A DNA stretch of 64,000 nt, taken from NCBI RefSeq assembly GCF_007827695.1, contig NZ_VITA01000011.1, positions 124,001 to 188,000 of the forward strand, written 5' to 3'. The stretch's first letter is position 1, and each line of letters opens with the position of its first letter. Position numbers and translations under genes: made by a program. The notes beneath the pieces were generated by a model. It saw nothing but the letters and a program-made list of their open reading frames with translations. It did no database searches and had not been told where the DNA came from. Positions 1 to 8,766 of this stretch are shown here, piece after piece. Origin of the DNA: Sinorhizobium medicae. GTDB taxonomy: Bacteria; Pseudomonadota; Alphaproteobacteria; Rhizobiales; Rhizobiaceae.

Positions 1-677
1 AGCGCATTGCCGCCCGTGGTCGTTTCAGGCGAGCCGAACATTACGCCGATCTTCATGCGGATCTGGTTGATGAAGATAACCATGCAGTTTGACTTGGAGA
101 TCGAGGCCGTCAGCTTGCGCAGCGCCTGGCTCATGAGACGCGCCTGCATGCCCGGCAGACTGTCGCCCATCTCGCCCTCGATTTCCGCACGCGGCACGAG
201 TGCCGCAACCGAGTCGACGACAAGAACATCGATCGCGCCGGAGCGGACCAGCGTATCGGTGATCTCCAGCGCCTGCTCGCCGGTATCAGGCTGTGAAATC
301 AGGAGATTCTCGAGATCGACGCCGAGTTTGCGCGCATAGATCGGGTCGAGGGCATGCTCGGCATCGACGAAGCCGCAGATGCCGCCCTTCTTTTGTGCCT
401 CGGCAATGGTCTGAAGCGCCAGCGTGGTCTTGCCCGAGCTTTCCGGACCGTAGATTTCGACGATACGGCCCTTCGGCAGGCCGCCTATGCCGAGCGCAAT
501 ATCGAGGCCGAGCGAACCGGTGGATACGGTTTCGATCTCGACCACACTGTCTTTTGCTCCGAGCTTCATGATCGATCCCTTACCGAACGCACGTTCGATC
601 TGAGAAAGAGCCGCTTCAAGTGCCTTGCTTTTGTCCACCGATTTGTCCTCTACGAGCCGCAAAGAATTTTGTGCCAT
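1..677 (-). CDS. recA: RecA recombinase (partial, C-terminal part outside window)
   Basis: RecA forms ATP-dependent filaments on single-stranded DNA for homologous recombination and triggers LexA self-cleavage in the SOS response. The first 225 residues are visible on the minus strand; the gene runs off the left edge (family length about 350-360). The ATG at 677 follows an AAAGGTGG ribosome site. Walker A GPESSGKT lies at residues 77-84, preceded by the usual N-terminal helix and the STGSLGLD segment. An alphaproteobacterial SOS box lies 127 bases upstream. The neighbour is a divergent sugar/nucleoside kinase. Identification is secure. Confidence 0.97.
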   Translation of the reverse strand, partial: MAQNSLRLVEDKSVDKSKALEAALSQIERAFGKGSIMKLGAKDSVVEIETVSTGSLGLDIALGIGGLPKGRIVEIYGPESSGKTTLALQTIAEAQKKGGICGFVDAEHALDPIYARKLGVDLENLLISQPDTGEQALEITDTLVRSGAIDVLVVDSVAALVPRAEIEGEMGDSLPGMQARLMSQALRKLTASISKSNCMVIFINQIRMKIGVMFGSPETTTGGNA

Positions 678-803
678 TGGTCCACCTTTAGGTTATTGGA
701 GCTATCGAGGCAATGAAGCCGCCGCAGACGTTTTTGTACATGTTTTGTTCCATTCTGGCAATGGCAGATCAAATCATTGAAAACGTTCGGTTCCTTTCAT
801 TTC

Positions 804-818
804 GTTCGGTTCTTGTTC
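804..818 (-). promoter_or_regulatory. SOS (LexA) box upstream of recA
   Basis: On the minus strand the sequence reads GAAC-N7-GAAC, the LexA operator known from alphaproteobacteria (GTTC-N7-GTTC on the plus strand). It is a perfect direct repeat in the spacer between recA and the divergent kinase, as expected for SOS control of recA. The rest of 678-1011 holds no gene I can support. Confidence 0.8.
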
Positions 819-1011
819 ACCCTGTCTCATCCACTGCATTCGCCGGTTGAGCGTGAACGCACGGGGGCTTTTATACTCCGCCCCGATTCGTCTCGCGATT
901 CACCATGGATCAAATCCGGCCAAAGCCATAAAACATGGACTTGACCGTTGGATCGGAATGCCGCGAAAGAGAGCAACGTCGCACTTTGCTACGCACGTGT
1001 TCGAGGACCAG

Positions 1012-1971
1012 ATGCCAGTACAGATGACGCCGCGGAATATAGCTGTTTTCGGCGGCGCACACATCGATCGTCGCGGCCGGATCAGCGGTTCAACGGCACC
1101 GGGCGCGAGCAATCCGGGCACGTGGTTCGAGGAAGCCGGCGGCGGCGGCTTCAATGCCGCCAGAAATCTCTCGCGTCTCGGCCATTGCGTGACCATGATC
1201 GGCCCGCGTGGCGGCGATGCCGCCGGCGACATCGTGGCAGCCGCGGCGGAAGCTGCGGGTGTAATCGACCGCCCCTTCATTTTCCTGGATCGGAAGACGC
1301 CGAGTTATACGGCTATTCTCGAGAATGACGGCAATCTCGTCATCGCGCTCGCGGACATGGATCTCTATGCTCTGTTTACGCCGCGCCGGCTGCAGCAGCG
1401 GGCAACGCGAGAGATCGCGACTGCGAGCGAGCTCGTGCTGATGGACGCCAATCTGCCGCCGGAGACATTGGCGTCTCTCCTCGGTTCAGCCGGGACGGAT
1501 AAGCGGTTGCGCGCGGGAATCGCGGTATCTCCGGCAAAGGTGGTCCGTTACCGCGAATGCCTGGCTGGGCTCGATTTCCTGTTCATGAATGAGGCCGAAG
1601 CACGAGCGCTAACCGGTGCCGAGCCCGCAACCGCCGAGGAATGGCCCTTGCTGCTGCGCTCCGCCGGCCTCTCCGGCGGCGTTGTGACACGCGGAAGCCG
1701 GGCCGCGGTCGCCTTTGATCGCGAGGGCGCCTGTCTCGGCCGCCCGCCGGCTCTCCCGGCACTTGCCGACGTTACCGGCGCCGGCGACGCGCTCGCCTCG
1801 GGTTTTCTCTCCGCCCGCCTCGCAGGCGGTGACATTTGCGCCTGCTTGCGACACGGCATCGCAGCAGCGGTGATAACGCTGCATTCCCCCCTTGCCGTAT
1901 CCGAAGATTTGTCGGCCGAGAGGCTGGAGCAGGTGCTGCAACTTGTGCCGGGAGCGGAAATGCTGTCATGA
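1012..1971 (+). CDS. psuK: PfkB-family carbohydrate kinase, probable pseudouridine kinase
   Basis: This is a ribokinase/PfkB-fold kinase. Because the next gene is a pseudouridine-5'-phosphate glycosidase, it most likely phosphorylates pseudouridine (inference from the pair). The N-terminal PfkB signature GGGGFNAARNLSRLG and the C-terminal DVTGAGDALASGF with its anion hole and catalytic Asp are both present. The start at 1012 (319 residues) is chosen because GAGGA sits just upstream; the frame is open back to 847, but that extension looks non-coding. About 140 bases separate it from psuG. Substrate assignment rests on context. Confidence 0.85.
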   Translation: MPVQMTPRNIAVFGGAHIDRRGRISGSTAPGASNPGTWFEEAGGGGFNAARNLSRLGHCVTMIGPRGGDAAGDIVAAAAEAAGVIDRPFIFLDRKTPSYTAILENDGNLVIALADMDLYALFTPRRLQQRATREIATASELVLMDANLPPETLASLLGSAGTDKRLRAGIAVSPAKVVRYRECLAGLDFLFMNEAEARALTGAEPATAEEWPLLLRSAGLSGGVVTRGSRAAVAFDREGACLGRPPALPALADVTGAGDALASGFLSARLAGGDICACLRHGIAAAVITLHSPLAVSEDLSAERLEQVLQLVPGAEMLS

Positions 1972-2111
1972 GATTTGGCGGCTGAATTGGGCGCCGGTCA
2001 CGTTCATGAGTTGAGGTGGATCGACCCCGACAATTATGTGACCCGGGCACCGGAATCGACCAGACCTCTCGCGAGCTTGCCTCGAAGAGGTCGTCACTGA
2101 AGGAACAGATC

Positions 2112-3041
2112 ATGACCAACCCCTCCTCCTCGTCCCTGACGATCGACTATTCAGACGAAGTCGCGGCTGCCAAGCAACGCGGTGCGCCGATCGTGGCCCT
2201 GGAATCGACGATCATCACGCATGGCATGCCCTATCCCGGCAATCTCGACATGGCCCGCAGCGTCGAGACGATCATCCGTGAACAGGGCGCCGTGCCGGCG
2301 ACCATTGCCGTCATCCACGGGGTCCTGCATATCGGCCTCGACGGCGCCGAGCTGGAGGCGCTGTCGACGACGCAGGGCGCGATGAAGCTTTCACGCGCCG
2401 ATCTTGCCTTTGCCATTGCCGAACGCCGTACAGGCGCCACGACAGTTGCCGCAACCATGATCGCCGCCGCCCGCGCCGGCATCAGGGTTTTCGCCACAGG
2501 CGGCATTGGCGGCGTTCACCGCGGCGCCGAGCAGAGCTTCGACATATCGGCGGATCTCGACGAACTCGCGCGAACCGGCGTGATCGTCGTCTGCGCGGGT
2601 GCCAAGGCCATCCTGGATATTCCCAAAACGCTCGAGGTTCTTGAAAGCCGCGGCGTGCCGGTCGTAACTTATGACAGCGAGAACTTCCCGGCCTTCTGGT
2701 CGCGCGAATCCGGCCTCAAGAGCCCGCTGATGCTGAACAGCCCGGCGGCGATCGCCAGTTTCCAGCGAACGCGCGAACTGCTCGGAATCGAAGGGGGGAT
2801 GCTTGTCGCCAATCCGGTGCCCGAAGAAAGCGAAATCCCGCGCGAGGAGATGGAGATCTATATCACCCGCGCGATCGACAACGCGGCAAGCGAAGGAATT
2901 ACCGGCAAGGCTGTCACGCCGTACCTGCTCGACAACCTCTTCCGCTTGACGGACGGTCGCAGCCTCGAAACCAATATTGCGCTGGTCGAAAACAATGCAC
3001 GCCTCGCTGCCGAAATCGCTGTCGCTCTTGCGATGAAGTAA
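2112..3041 (+). CDS. psuG: Pseudouridine-5'-phosphate glycosidase
   Basis: PsuG reversibly cleaves the C-C bond of pseudouridine 5'-phosphate to uracil and ribose 5-phosphate, the second step of pseudouridine catabolism after PsuK. The 309-residue protein matches family length. Family blocks visible are VALESTIITHGMPYP near residue 28, ATIAVIHG, and the glycine-rich GGIGGVHRGAE block. An AAGGA ribosome site lies 9 bases before the ATG. It is co-oriented with psuK and ends close to the convergent cckA, with a hairpin between them. Confidence 0.93.
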   Translation: MTNPSSSSLTIDYSDEVAAAKQRGAPIVALESTIITHGMPYPGNLDMARSVETIIREQGAVPATIAVIHGVLHIGLDGAELEALSTTQGAMKLSRADLAFAIAERRTGATTVAATMIAAARAGIRVFATGGIGGVHRGAEQSFDISADLDELARTGVIVVCAGAKAILDIPKTLEVLESRGVPVVTYDSENFPAFWSRESGLKSPLMLNSPAAIASFQRTRELLGIEGGMLVANPVPEESEIPREEMEIYITRAIDNAASEGITGKAVTPYLLDNLFRLTDGRSLETNIALVENNARLAAEIAVALAMK

Positions 3042-3061
3042 CGCAAGGGGCGGAAATCGTA

Positions 3062-3084
3062 CCTCATCCGCCTGCCGGATGAGG
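3062..3084. terminator. Hairpin between convergent psuG and cckA
   Basis: An 8-bp perfect inverted repeat CCTCATCC/GGATGAGG with a 7-nt loop lies in the 91-bp gap between the two stop codons. There is no clear T-run. The sequence also resembles the CCTCATCCGCCTGCCGG unit common in rhizobial intergenic repeats, so it may be a repeat that doubles as a terminator. Confidence 0.45.
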
Positions 3085-3132
3085 GACACTCGCACGCATC
3101 AGTTCAGCGCGTGGGCGGCGCGAAAGGCGGCT

Positions 3133-5751
3133 TCAGCTGTCGAGCATCTCGCGCACGGCGACCGCAAGCTGTTTCAGCGAGAACGGCTTCGGCAGGAAAC
3201 CGAACTTCGCATCGGCAGGCAGATTGCGGGCAAAGGCGTCTTCGGCATAGCCGGAGACGAAGATGAATTTCAGGTCGGGATACTTCTTGCGCAGTTCGCG
3301 CAGCAGCGTCGGCCCGTCCATTTCCGGCATTACCACGTCGGATACGACGATATCGACGGCACCGGCGAGCTCCTCCATGATCTCCAGCGCCTCGACGCCC
3401 GACCCAGCTTCGTGCACCGTATAGCCGCGCGTCTCCAGCATTCTCTTGCCCCCGCGCCGGACCGCTTCCTCGTCTTCGACCAGCAGCACGACGGCGGAAT
3501 CTCCGGTGAGGTCGGCAGGCTCTGCCCGAGGCATGGGCACCGCAACCGGTTCGATCCTGGCAGGCGCGGCCGTTTCCGCCGCCGCCCCGTCGGAGCTCGG
3601 CTCCTCCTGTGTCTCCGGAACATCGATATGCCGCGGCAGCAGGATGCGGAACGTGGTTCCGCTGCCGATCTCCGACTCGGGATAAATATAGCCGCCGGAC
3701 TGCTTCACGATGCCGTAGACCATCGACAATCCGAGCCCGGTCCCCTTGCCGACGTCCTTGGTGGTGAAGAAGGGCTCGAAGATCTTGTCCATGATCTCGG
3801 GTGAGATGCCGGTGCCCTCGTCAGATACTTCTACCATCACGAAGTCTTCCTCGGGCAGTTCCCGACGCCCGAGTGCGGCTACTTCGCCCGCCGGCAGATT
3901 GCGTGTCCGAAGCGTGATGATCCCACCCGCGGGCATCGCATCGCGGGCATTCACGGCCAGGTTCAGGAGCACCTGTTCGAACTGGCCGAGATCGGTCCTC
4001 ACCGGCCAGAGATCGCGGCCGTAGTCCACCTCCACCTTGACATTGGTGCCGGTCATGCGGTCGACGAGCATTCTGAGGTCGCCGATGACGTCGGTGAGAT
4101 TGAGCACCGTCGGCCGCATGGTCTGCTTGCGCGAGAAGGCGAGCAATTGCCGCACGAGAACGGCGGCCCGGTTTGCGTTGCGCTTGATCTCCATCAGATC
4201 GGCGAAAGTGGCATCCGCCGGTCGCGCCGATAGCAGCAGGTGGTCGGCGGAAAGCAGGATGGCGGTCAGGACGTTGTTGAAATCATGGGCAATGCCTCCG
4301 GCAAGGGTTCCGACGGCATTCATCTTCTGCGTCTGCGCCATCTGGTTCTCGAGCGCCTTCTGCTCGGTGATCTCCAGCGCATAAATTATCGCCGCCTCCT
4401 CGGGCGCCTGATCCGTCTGATCGATGACCGCATTCACATAGAAGCGGAAGTGGCGCCCCTCATCCTTCGGATGAAGCGCATCGATCGGCGCAATATCGCT
4501 CTGCCGGTCCTTCGCGGCAGCAAGCGATTCCTGCAGGCGCCCCCTTTCGGAATGGTGCACGACCGCGTCGATCAGGGCACCGCGCTCGACCTCGTCCTGC
4601 GAAACGAGGCCGGCGAAGAGCTTCATGAAAGGAGCATTGGTTCTGAGAATGCGCCCGTTTCCATCCACAGAGGCGATCGCCATGGGCGTATTGTTGAAAA
4701 AGCGGGTGAATCGCATGGCGGCATTCGATGCCGACTGATCGCCATCATCGCCCTCCCGGGACATTACGATCGTGCGGCTTTCACCGGGGGCGCCATCCCG
4801 CGTGGAAGAGACGCGATGGACCAGGCGCACCGGCAGGCTCTGCCCATTGGCCTTCCGCAGATCGAGATCCAGGATCTTGGTCTTCTTGAGACCGGGCTCC
4901 GCCTGAACCGATTGTACGAGCGCCAGCCCCTCGCCCGCGACGAGTTCGGCAATGCTGACGGAGCCAGGCTGGAATTTGGTCAGATCGATCCCGAGCCAAT
5001 CTGCAAGGGTCGCGTTGATATAGAAGATCTCACCCTTTCGCCCGGCAGAGAAGAACCCCGCCGGCGCGTGGTCGAGATAGTCGATCGCGTTCTGCAATTC
5101 CTTGAAGAAACGCTCCTGCTCGTCGCGCTCTGCGGTGATGTCTGCGATCTGCCATAGATAGAGCGGATTGCTGCCGGCGTCCTCGAGCGGCAGTACCCGC
5201 GCCTTCAGCCGGTACCAATGGGCGCCGGAACCGGCCATCTTCCCATTCGCCAGAGGCTTTAGCAGGCGGAATTCCTCGTGCCCCTGCTTGCCCTCGTGCA
5301 GACCGTTGGTCAGGCGGTAGATCGCCTCGGTCGCTTCCCTGTTGCGCGACAGGATCGTTTCAAGTGACTGAATGCCTGCCGCACTCTTGGTACCGGTCAG
5401 AGCACCGTAAGCGGCGTTGGCGTAGATGATGCGCCCCTTGCGGTCGGTCACGATCGTCCCGTCCTCGTGGGCATCGAGGAAGGCGCGGGCCAGCTCGTCC
5501 GGGCGCGATTGCGGCATCACCTCGATGAAGCCTATGACCGACGAGACCAGAAAGAATATGCCCACCATGGCCAGAACGCCGAGAATGCCGAGGACGATCT
5601 CGTTTTCGAGCTGGTTCTTGAAGACGACGAATGCGGCTGCCGACGCCGTAAGGACGATCGCCAGCAGGATGATCCTGAGAATGGTTCCCGGACGAACGCC
5701 TCGGTCAACGACCGGCATCTGGTAGTCACCTGCCTGCCGCAATTTCGTCAT
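3133..5751 (-). CDS. cckA: Cell-cycle hybrid histidine kinase CckA
   Basis: CckA feeds phosphate through ChpT to the master regulator CtrA and to CpdR; its kinase/phosphatase balance drives the alphaproteobacterial cell cycle. The 872-residue protein has two N-terminal membrane segments (about 24-45 and 52-75), PAS-like regions to about 460, an H-box GGIAHDFNNVLTAI with His489, a GHKL ATPase domain (EVSDEGTGI, GKGTGLGLSMVYGI) and a C-terminal receiver with phospho-acceptor Asp805 in SDVVMPEMDG. GAGGACCG precedes the ATG. Architecture and length match rhizobial CckA. Confidence 0.95.
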   Translation of the reverse strand: MTKLRQAGDYQMPVVDRGVRPGTILRIILLAIVLTASAAAFVVFKNQLENEIVLGILGVLAMVGIFFLVSSVIGFIEVMPQSRPDELARAFLDAHEDGTIVTDRKGRIIYANAAYGALTGTKSAAGIQSLETILSRNREATEAIYRLTNGLHEGKQGHEEFRLLKPLANGKMAGSGAHWYRLKARVLPLEDAGSNPLYLWQIADITAERDEQERFFKELQNAIDYLDHAPAGFFSAGRKGEIFYINATLADWLGIDLTKFQPGSVSIAELVAGEGLALVQSVQAEPGLKKTKILDLDLRKANGQSLPVRLVHRVSSTRDGAPGESRTIVMSREGDDGDQSASNAAMRFTRFFNNTPMAIASVDGNGRILRTNAPFMKLFAGLVSQDEVERGALIDAVVHHSERGRLQESLAAAKDRQSDIAPIDALHPKDEGRHFRFYVNAVIDQTDQAPEEAAIIYALEITEQKALENQMAQTQKMNAVGTLAGGIAHDFNNVLTAILLSADHLLLSARPADATFADLMEIKRNANRAAVLVRQLLAFSRKQTMRPTVLNLTDVIGDLRMLVDRMTGTNVKVEVDYGRDLWPVRTDLGQFEQVLLNLAVNARDAMPAGGIITLRTRNLPAGEVAALGRRELPEEDFVMVEVSDEGTGISPEIMDKIFEPFFTTKDVGKGTGLGLSMVYGIVKQSGGYIYPESEIGSGTTFRILLPRHIDVPETQEEPSSDGAAAETAAPARIEPVAVPMPRAEPADLTGDSAVVLLVEDEEAVRRGGKRMLETRGYTVHEAGSGVEALEIMEELAGAVDIVVSDVVMPEMDGPTLLRELRKKYPDLKFIFVSGYAEDAFARNLPADAKFGFLPKPFSLKQLAVAVREMLDS

Positions 5752-6115
5752 CGGTCCTCACCTGCTGCCGGGTCGCGCAACGCAATCCCGAACGCTTGCA
5801 GTGCCGTACCTCCCCGTGGATGTATGAGGGCAGCTGCAATACTTTGAATTGCCGCACAGTTTATCCCTAAACCGTTTCCGATTAAGGAACCATGCGGTAC
5901 CCGGTCCGAAGGCATCGTGTCGCAAGACCCGTAGCCGCCCTCCGCACTTTCGCGCGTCGACCTGGAATCATCTTTAACAATCAGAGATAACAGCAAAAAG
6001 CGTCTCGGCGGAAGCGCTGCGGTCAATTCACAGGGAATGTCGGGCCGGAGCTTGTTCAAGCCCGAAAAAAGCCGTCAAATGTTGCCATGCGAGGCGGCAG
6101 TAAGGAGTTCAGCCT
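5752..6115. other. Intergenic region between divergent cckA and fliO-like gene
   Basis: This 364-bp region must carry promoters for both divergent genes. No convincing ORF or structured RNA is visible. An AAGGAG ribosome site at 6102-6107 serves the downstream gene. TTAA-type half sites occur but none has the full CtrA spacing. Confidence 0.5.
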
Positions 6116-7108
6116 ATGATGGAAACAATCCTGGGGGACAATACCAGCCGGTTCATGATCGCCGCCGGAGCGGTTGCGATCGGTCTCCTGTGCCTGGCGG
6201 CCGTGCTTCGGCTGATTCGCAACAAGCCTTCTTCTCCTTTCGTTCGTGGCGGCAAAAACAGGCAGCCCCGGCTGGCGGTGCTCGATGCCGCCGCCGTTGA
6301 TACGCGCCGCCGCCTGGTGCTCGTCCGCCGCGACGACGTCGAGCACCTGATCATGATCGGCGGCCCGACGGATATCGTGATCGAAAGCCGCATCGCGCCC
6401 GAGCAAGAAAGCCCGGGCCCGGCGAATCTCCAATCGAAGCCGGAAGAAAAGGCCGCCCCTGCGCCGATCGCGGAAGCCCGGCCCCAATCCGTTTCTTCCC
6501 CTCTTCCCACGCGGACGCCTCTCCCGGCGGAAGCTGCCGTGGAGACCGTTCGGCAATCGGCGCAGACGAACGAGTCGCCACGCGTTGCCGCGCGCGCCGA
6601 ACCTTCCACCCGCTCGGTCCCGGATCCACAGGCCCCGGTCCAGGGTCCGTCATCGCCGCTGCAAGTTTCCAGGCCTTCACCTGCGCCACAGATTCCACCC
6701 CTATCCGTCGCCGTCGAGCCGTCGCACGCTGATTTCGGCGCCCTTCGCGGTCAAGCGCTTCCACTGGAGCCACCCACTCGCAACGAGCGCACGGTTCCGC
6801 TTGCCGCGGTCGAACCCGTGAGGCCGGCGATTGAGCCGGTCAAAGCCATGCCGGACCTACCGCTGCCACCCCGGCGCGCAGAGCCCGAAGCGGCAGCGGA
6901 ATTCGAGCGCATGCTCGATGCGGAAATAAGCGGCGATCTCCAGCGCCTGGCACCCACCGCTCAGCCCCGACCGGAGATCCGGCCGGCTGCCGCCGGTCGC
7001 CAGGAACCGATTCTCGGATCGCCCCTGCAGGACAGCCGCAAGGAGCCGACGATCGAGGAAGAGATGGAAAGAATGCTCTCGGATATATCCGCTGGCCGCA
7101 AACTGTAA
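6116..7108 (+). CDS. FliO/MopB-family membrane protein (flagellar biosynthesis-like)
   Basis: The first 85 residues resemble FliO: one membrane helix (about 13-33), a basic stretch, then a small beta domain with LAVLDAAAVDTRRRLVLVRRDDVEHLIMIGG. FliO assists assembly of the flagellar export gate. The remaining 230 residues are proline/alanine-rich and look disordered, ending in EEEMERMLSDI. AAGGAG lies 8 bases before the ATG. No flagellar operon is nearby, so a flagellar role is not supported by context; in rhizobia proteins of this kind are annotated FliO from the N-terminal domain only. Confidence 0.75.
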   Translation: MMETILGDNTSRFMIAAGAVAIGLLCLAAVLRLIRNKPSSPFVRGGKNRQPRLAVLDAAAVDTRRRLVLVRRDDVEHLIMIGGPTDIVIESRIAPEQESPGPANLQSKPEEKAAPAPIAEARPQSVSSPLPTRTPLPAEAAVETVRQSAQTNESPRVAARAEPSTRSVPDPQAPVQGPSSPLQVSRPSPAPQIPPLSVAVEPSHADFGALRGQALPLEPPTRNERTVPLAAVEPVRPAIEPVKAMPDLPLPPRRAEPEAAAEFERMLDAEISGDLQRLAPTAQPRPEIRPAAAGRQEPILGSPLQDSRKEPTIEEEMERMLSDISAGRKL

Positions 7109-7127
7109 CGGCGGCATCCTGATCACG

Positions 7128-7155
7128 ATGAGTTGGAGCGGGATGAGAGCCGAAG
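7128..7155. repeat. Short GAGCGGGATGA-type intergenic repeat
   Basis: The string GGAGCGGGATGAGA occurs just after the fliO-like stop codon. It matches the core of longer elements near 22918 and 58815 and appears to be a truncated copy of the same rhizobial intergenic repeat. Confidence 0.35.
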
Positions 7156-7185
7156 CATAGTCGGCCAGAATGCATAACATAAATG

Positions 7186-7215
7186 GAAACGGCGCGGATC
7201 GATCCGCGCCGTTTC
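7186..7215. terminator. Bidirectional terminator, 30-bp perfect palindrome
   Basis: Arms GAAACGGCGCGGATC and its exact reverse complement abut without a gap between the convergent fliO-like gene and dksA. Each strand ends the stem with GTTTC, giving a strong hairpin able to stop transcription from both sides. Confidence 0.75.
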
Positions 7216-7235
7216 AGTATCACATGATGTCCGGG

Positions 7236-7655
7236 CTATTCGTCCCGGTAGACCTTCTCGCGACGCTCGTGACGCTCTTGCGCCTCGATCGACAGGGTTG
7301 CGATGGGCCGAGCGTCAAGCCGCTTCAGTCCAATGGGCTCTCCGGTCTCCTCGCAATATCCGTAGGTACCTTCATCGAGCCGCTGCAATGCGGCATCGAT
7401 CTTGGCGATCAGCTTACGCTGACGGTCCCGCGCCCGCAACTCAATCGCCCGGTCCGTTTCGGATGAGGCGCGGTCTGCGAGATCGGGATGATTGGCGCTC
7501 TCCTCCGCCAGGTGGTCCAGTGTCTCGCGGGCTTCCCGAAGGATGTCGTTTCTCCAGGCATTCAGCTTCGCACGAAAGTATGCCCGGTGGTTTGCATTCA
7601 TAAAATCCTCGTCCTCTGAAAGGACGTAGGTACTAAGATCGATCTTCTCACTCAA
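7236..7655 (-). CDS. dksA: DksA-type RNA polymerase regulator (single-cysteine form)
   Basis: DksA binds the RNA polymerase secondary channel and acts with ppGpp on rRNA and amino-acid promoters. The coiled-coil and C-terminal zinc-finger segments are recognisable, but three of four zinc cysteines are replaced (YGYCEETGEP, then ATLSIEAQE), as in known alphaproteobacterial DksA. The start is set at a TTG at 7655 because AGGAG lies 8 bases upstream, giving 139 residues; an in-frame ATG further upstream has no such site. A perfect CtrA box lies 80 bases upstream. Confidence 0.92.
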   Translation of the reverse strand: MSEKIDLSTYVLSEDEDFMNANHRAYFRAKLNAWRNDILREARETLDHLAEESANHPDLADRASSETDRAIELRARDRQRKLIAKIDAALQRLDEGTYGYCEETGEPIGLKRLDARPIATLSIEAQERHERREKVYRDE

Positions 7656-7734
7656 CGCGATTCTCCTGAAGAACATCTCATTGCGGCGGTGTATAGACCT
7701 ATGGAAGCTCTGATTCAAGCCTCGTAATCAGTGC

Positions 7735-7749
7735 TTAACTGCATTTTAA
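7735..7749. promoter_or_regulatory. CtrA-type box TTAA-N7-TTAA
   Basis: A perfect TTAA-N7-TTAA, the CtrA consensus, sits in the divergent dksA/sixA region about 80 bases before the dksA start. The rest of 7656-8060 shows no gene I would call; a TTG with GAGG upstream at 7956 could extend the sixA reading frame. Confidence 0.55.
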
Positions 7750-8060
7750 CACTGCCGGTTTCGCAGGCTAACCGGCTAATATTTCATCGAAATTACAGGC
7801 AAAGTCTTGAATGGTGAAATACCGCCCGCCGCGATGATCGCCGGCATCATGCCGCTCAACGCGGTGGCGACGGCAGCATTTCGGATTGGCGCATCTCGTA
7901 TGCGCCGAGCGCCGGTTCAATAAGCGCGCTTGATCAAAAAACAGCGAGGTACGACTTGATCTTTACGCAAACCGGCGGGACAAGGGGCTTCCGCGAGGTG
8001 TTTTGTGCCGTCGACGCAGCAGACGCCTCCATCCTGGGATCTCCAACACCGGATGCGTAC

Positions 8061-8600
8061 ATGCAAGAAAGCGTCGTCCCGGCCTTCCGACTTCTGCTTC
8101 TTCGCCACGCCCGATCGGGCTGGGCGCTGCCGGGTCAGCGTGATTTCGAACGTGCTCTCGACGACGTCGGCTTTGCGGAGGCCGAACTCACCGCACAATC
8201 GGCGGCCGATCACGGGTTCCGGCCGGACCTGATCCTTTGCTCGACAGCCGTCCGCTGCCGGCAGACCGCCGAGCCGCTCTATCGCGCGCTTGGCGAAGAT
8301 ATCGACATCCGATACCTCGACCCGCTCTATACCGGCCCTGCAAGCGTCTACGCTGACCTGGTCGCGGCGAATGCGAGCCGATCGTCCTCGTTGATGCTGA
8401 TCGGACATAACCCGATGATGGAGGAACTCTTCCACCGGGTACTGGGTGAGGAACGGGCCGAAGCTGCCCTCGCGGGCGGATATCCTCCGGCCGCATTGGC
8501 GGTGATCGATTTCACGGCGAAGCCGGGTGCCGGAACCGGATGGACCGCGGCACTTTCGAACCTTCTTATTCCCGCGCCTGAGGAAGTCGGCAAAGGATAA
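8061..8600 (+). CDS. SixA-like histidine phosphatase
   Basis: This is a histidine-phosphatase-superfamily protein of the SixA branch, which removes phosphate from phosphohistidine (for example on Hpt domains). The catalytic LLLLRHARSGW motif is near the N terminus, and the second catalytic His is in LMLIGHNPMMEEL. The start at the ATG at 8061 gives 179 residues, close to family length; an alternative TTG at 7956 with a GAGG site would add 35 residues. An Hpt protein and the CckA relay lie in this window, but no direct link is shown. Confidence 0.85.
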   Translation: MQESVVPAFRLLLLRHARSGWALPGQRDFERALDDVGFAEAELTAQSAADHGFRPDLILCSTAVRCRQTAEPLYRALGEDIDIRYLDPLYTGPASVYADLVAANASRSSSLMLIGHNPMMEELFHRVLGEERAEAALAGGYPPAALAVIDFTAKPGAGTGWTAALSNLLIPAPEEVGKG

Positions 8601-8766
8601 GCCCTGCCCTACGCTGTGCTGCAAGGAAGCGCCATTTCAGCTTCTGTCGTTGCGCTGATGGAAATCTTTCCTATATCGCACGAGGCGCAACACGACTGCC
8701 CGGGCTGGATTGGGATGTCCGCAAATAAGCCCAGCGCTCACTCACTGCCCGGAGGAACGAAAGAAC

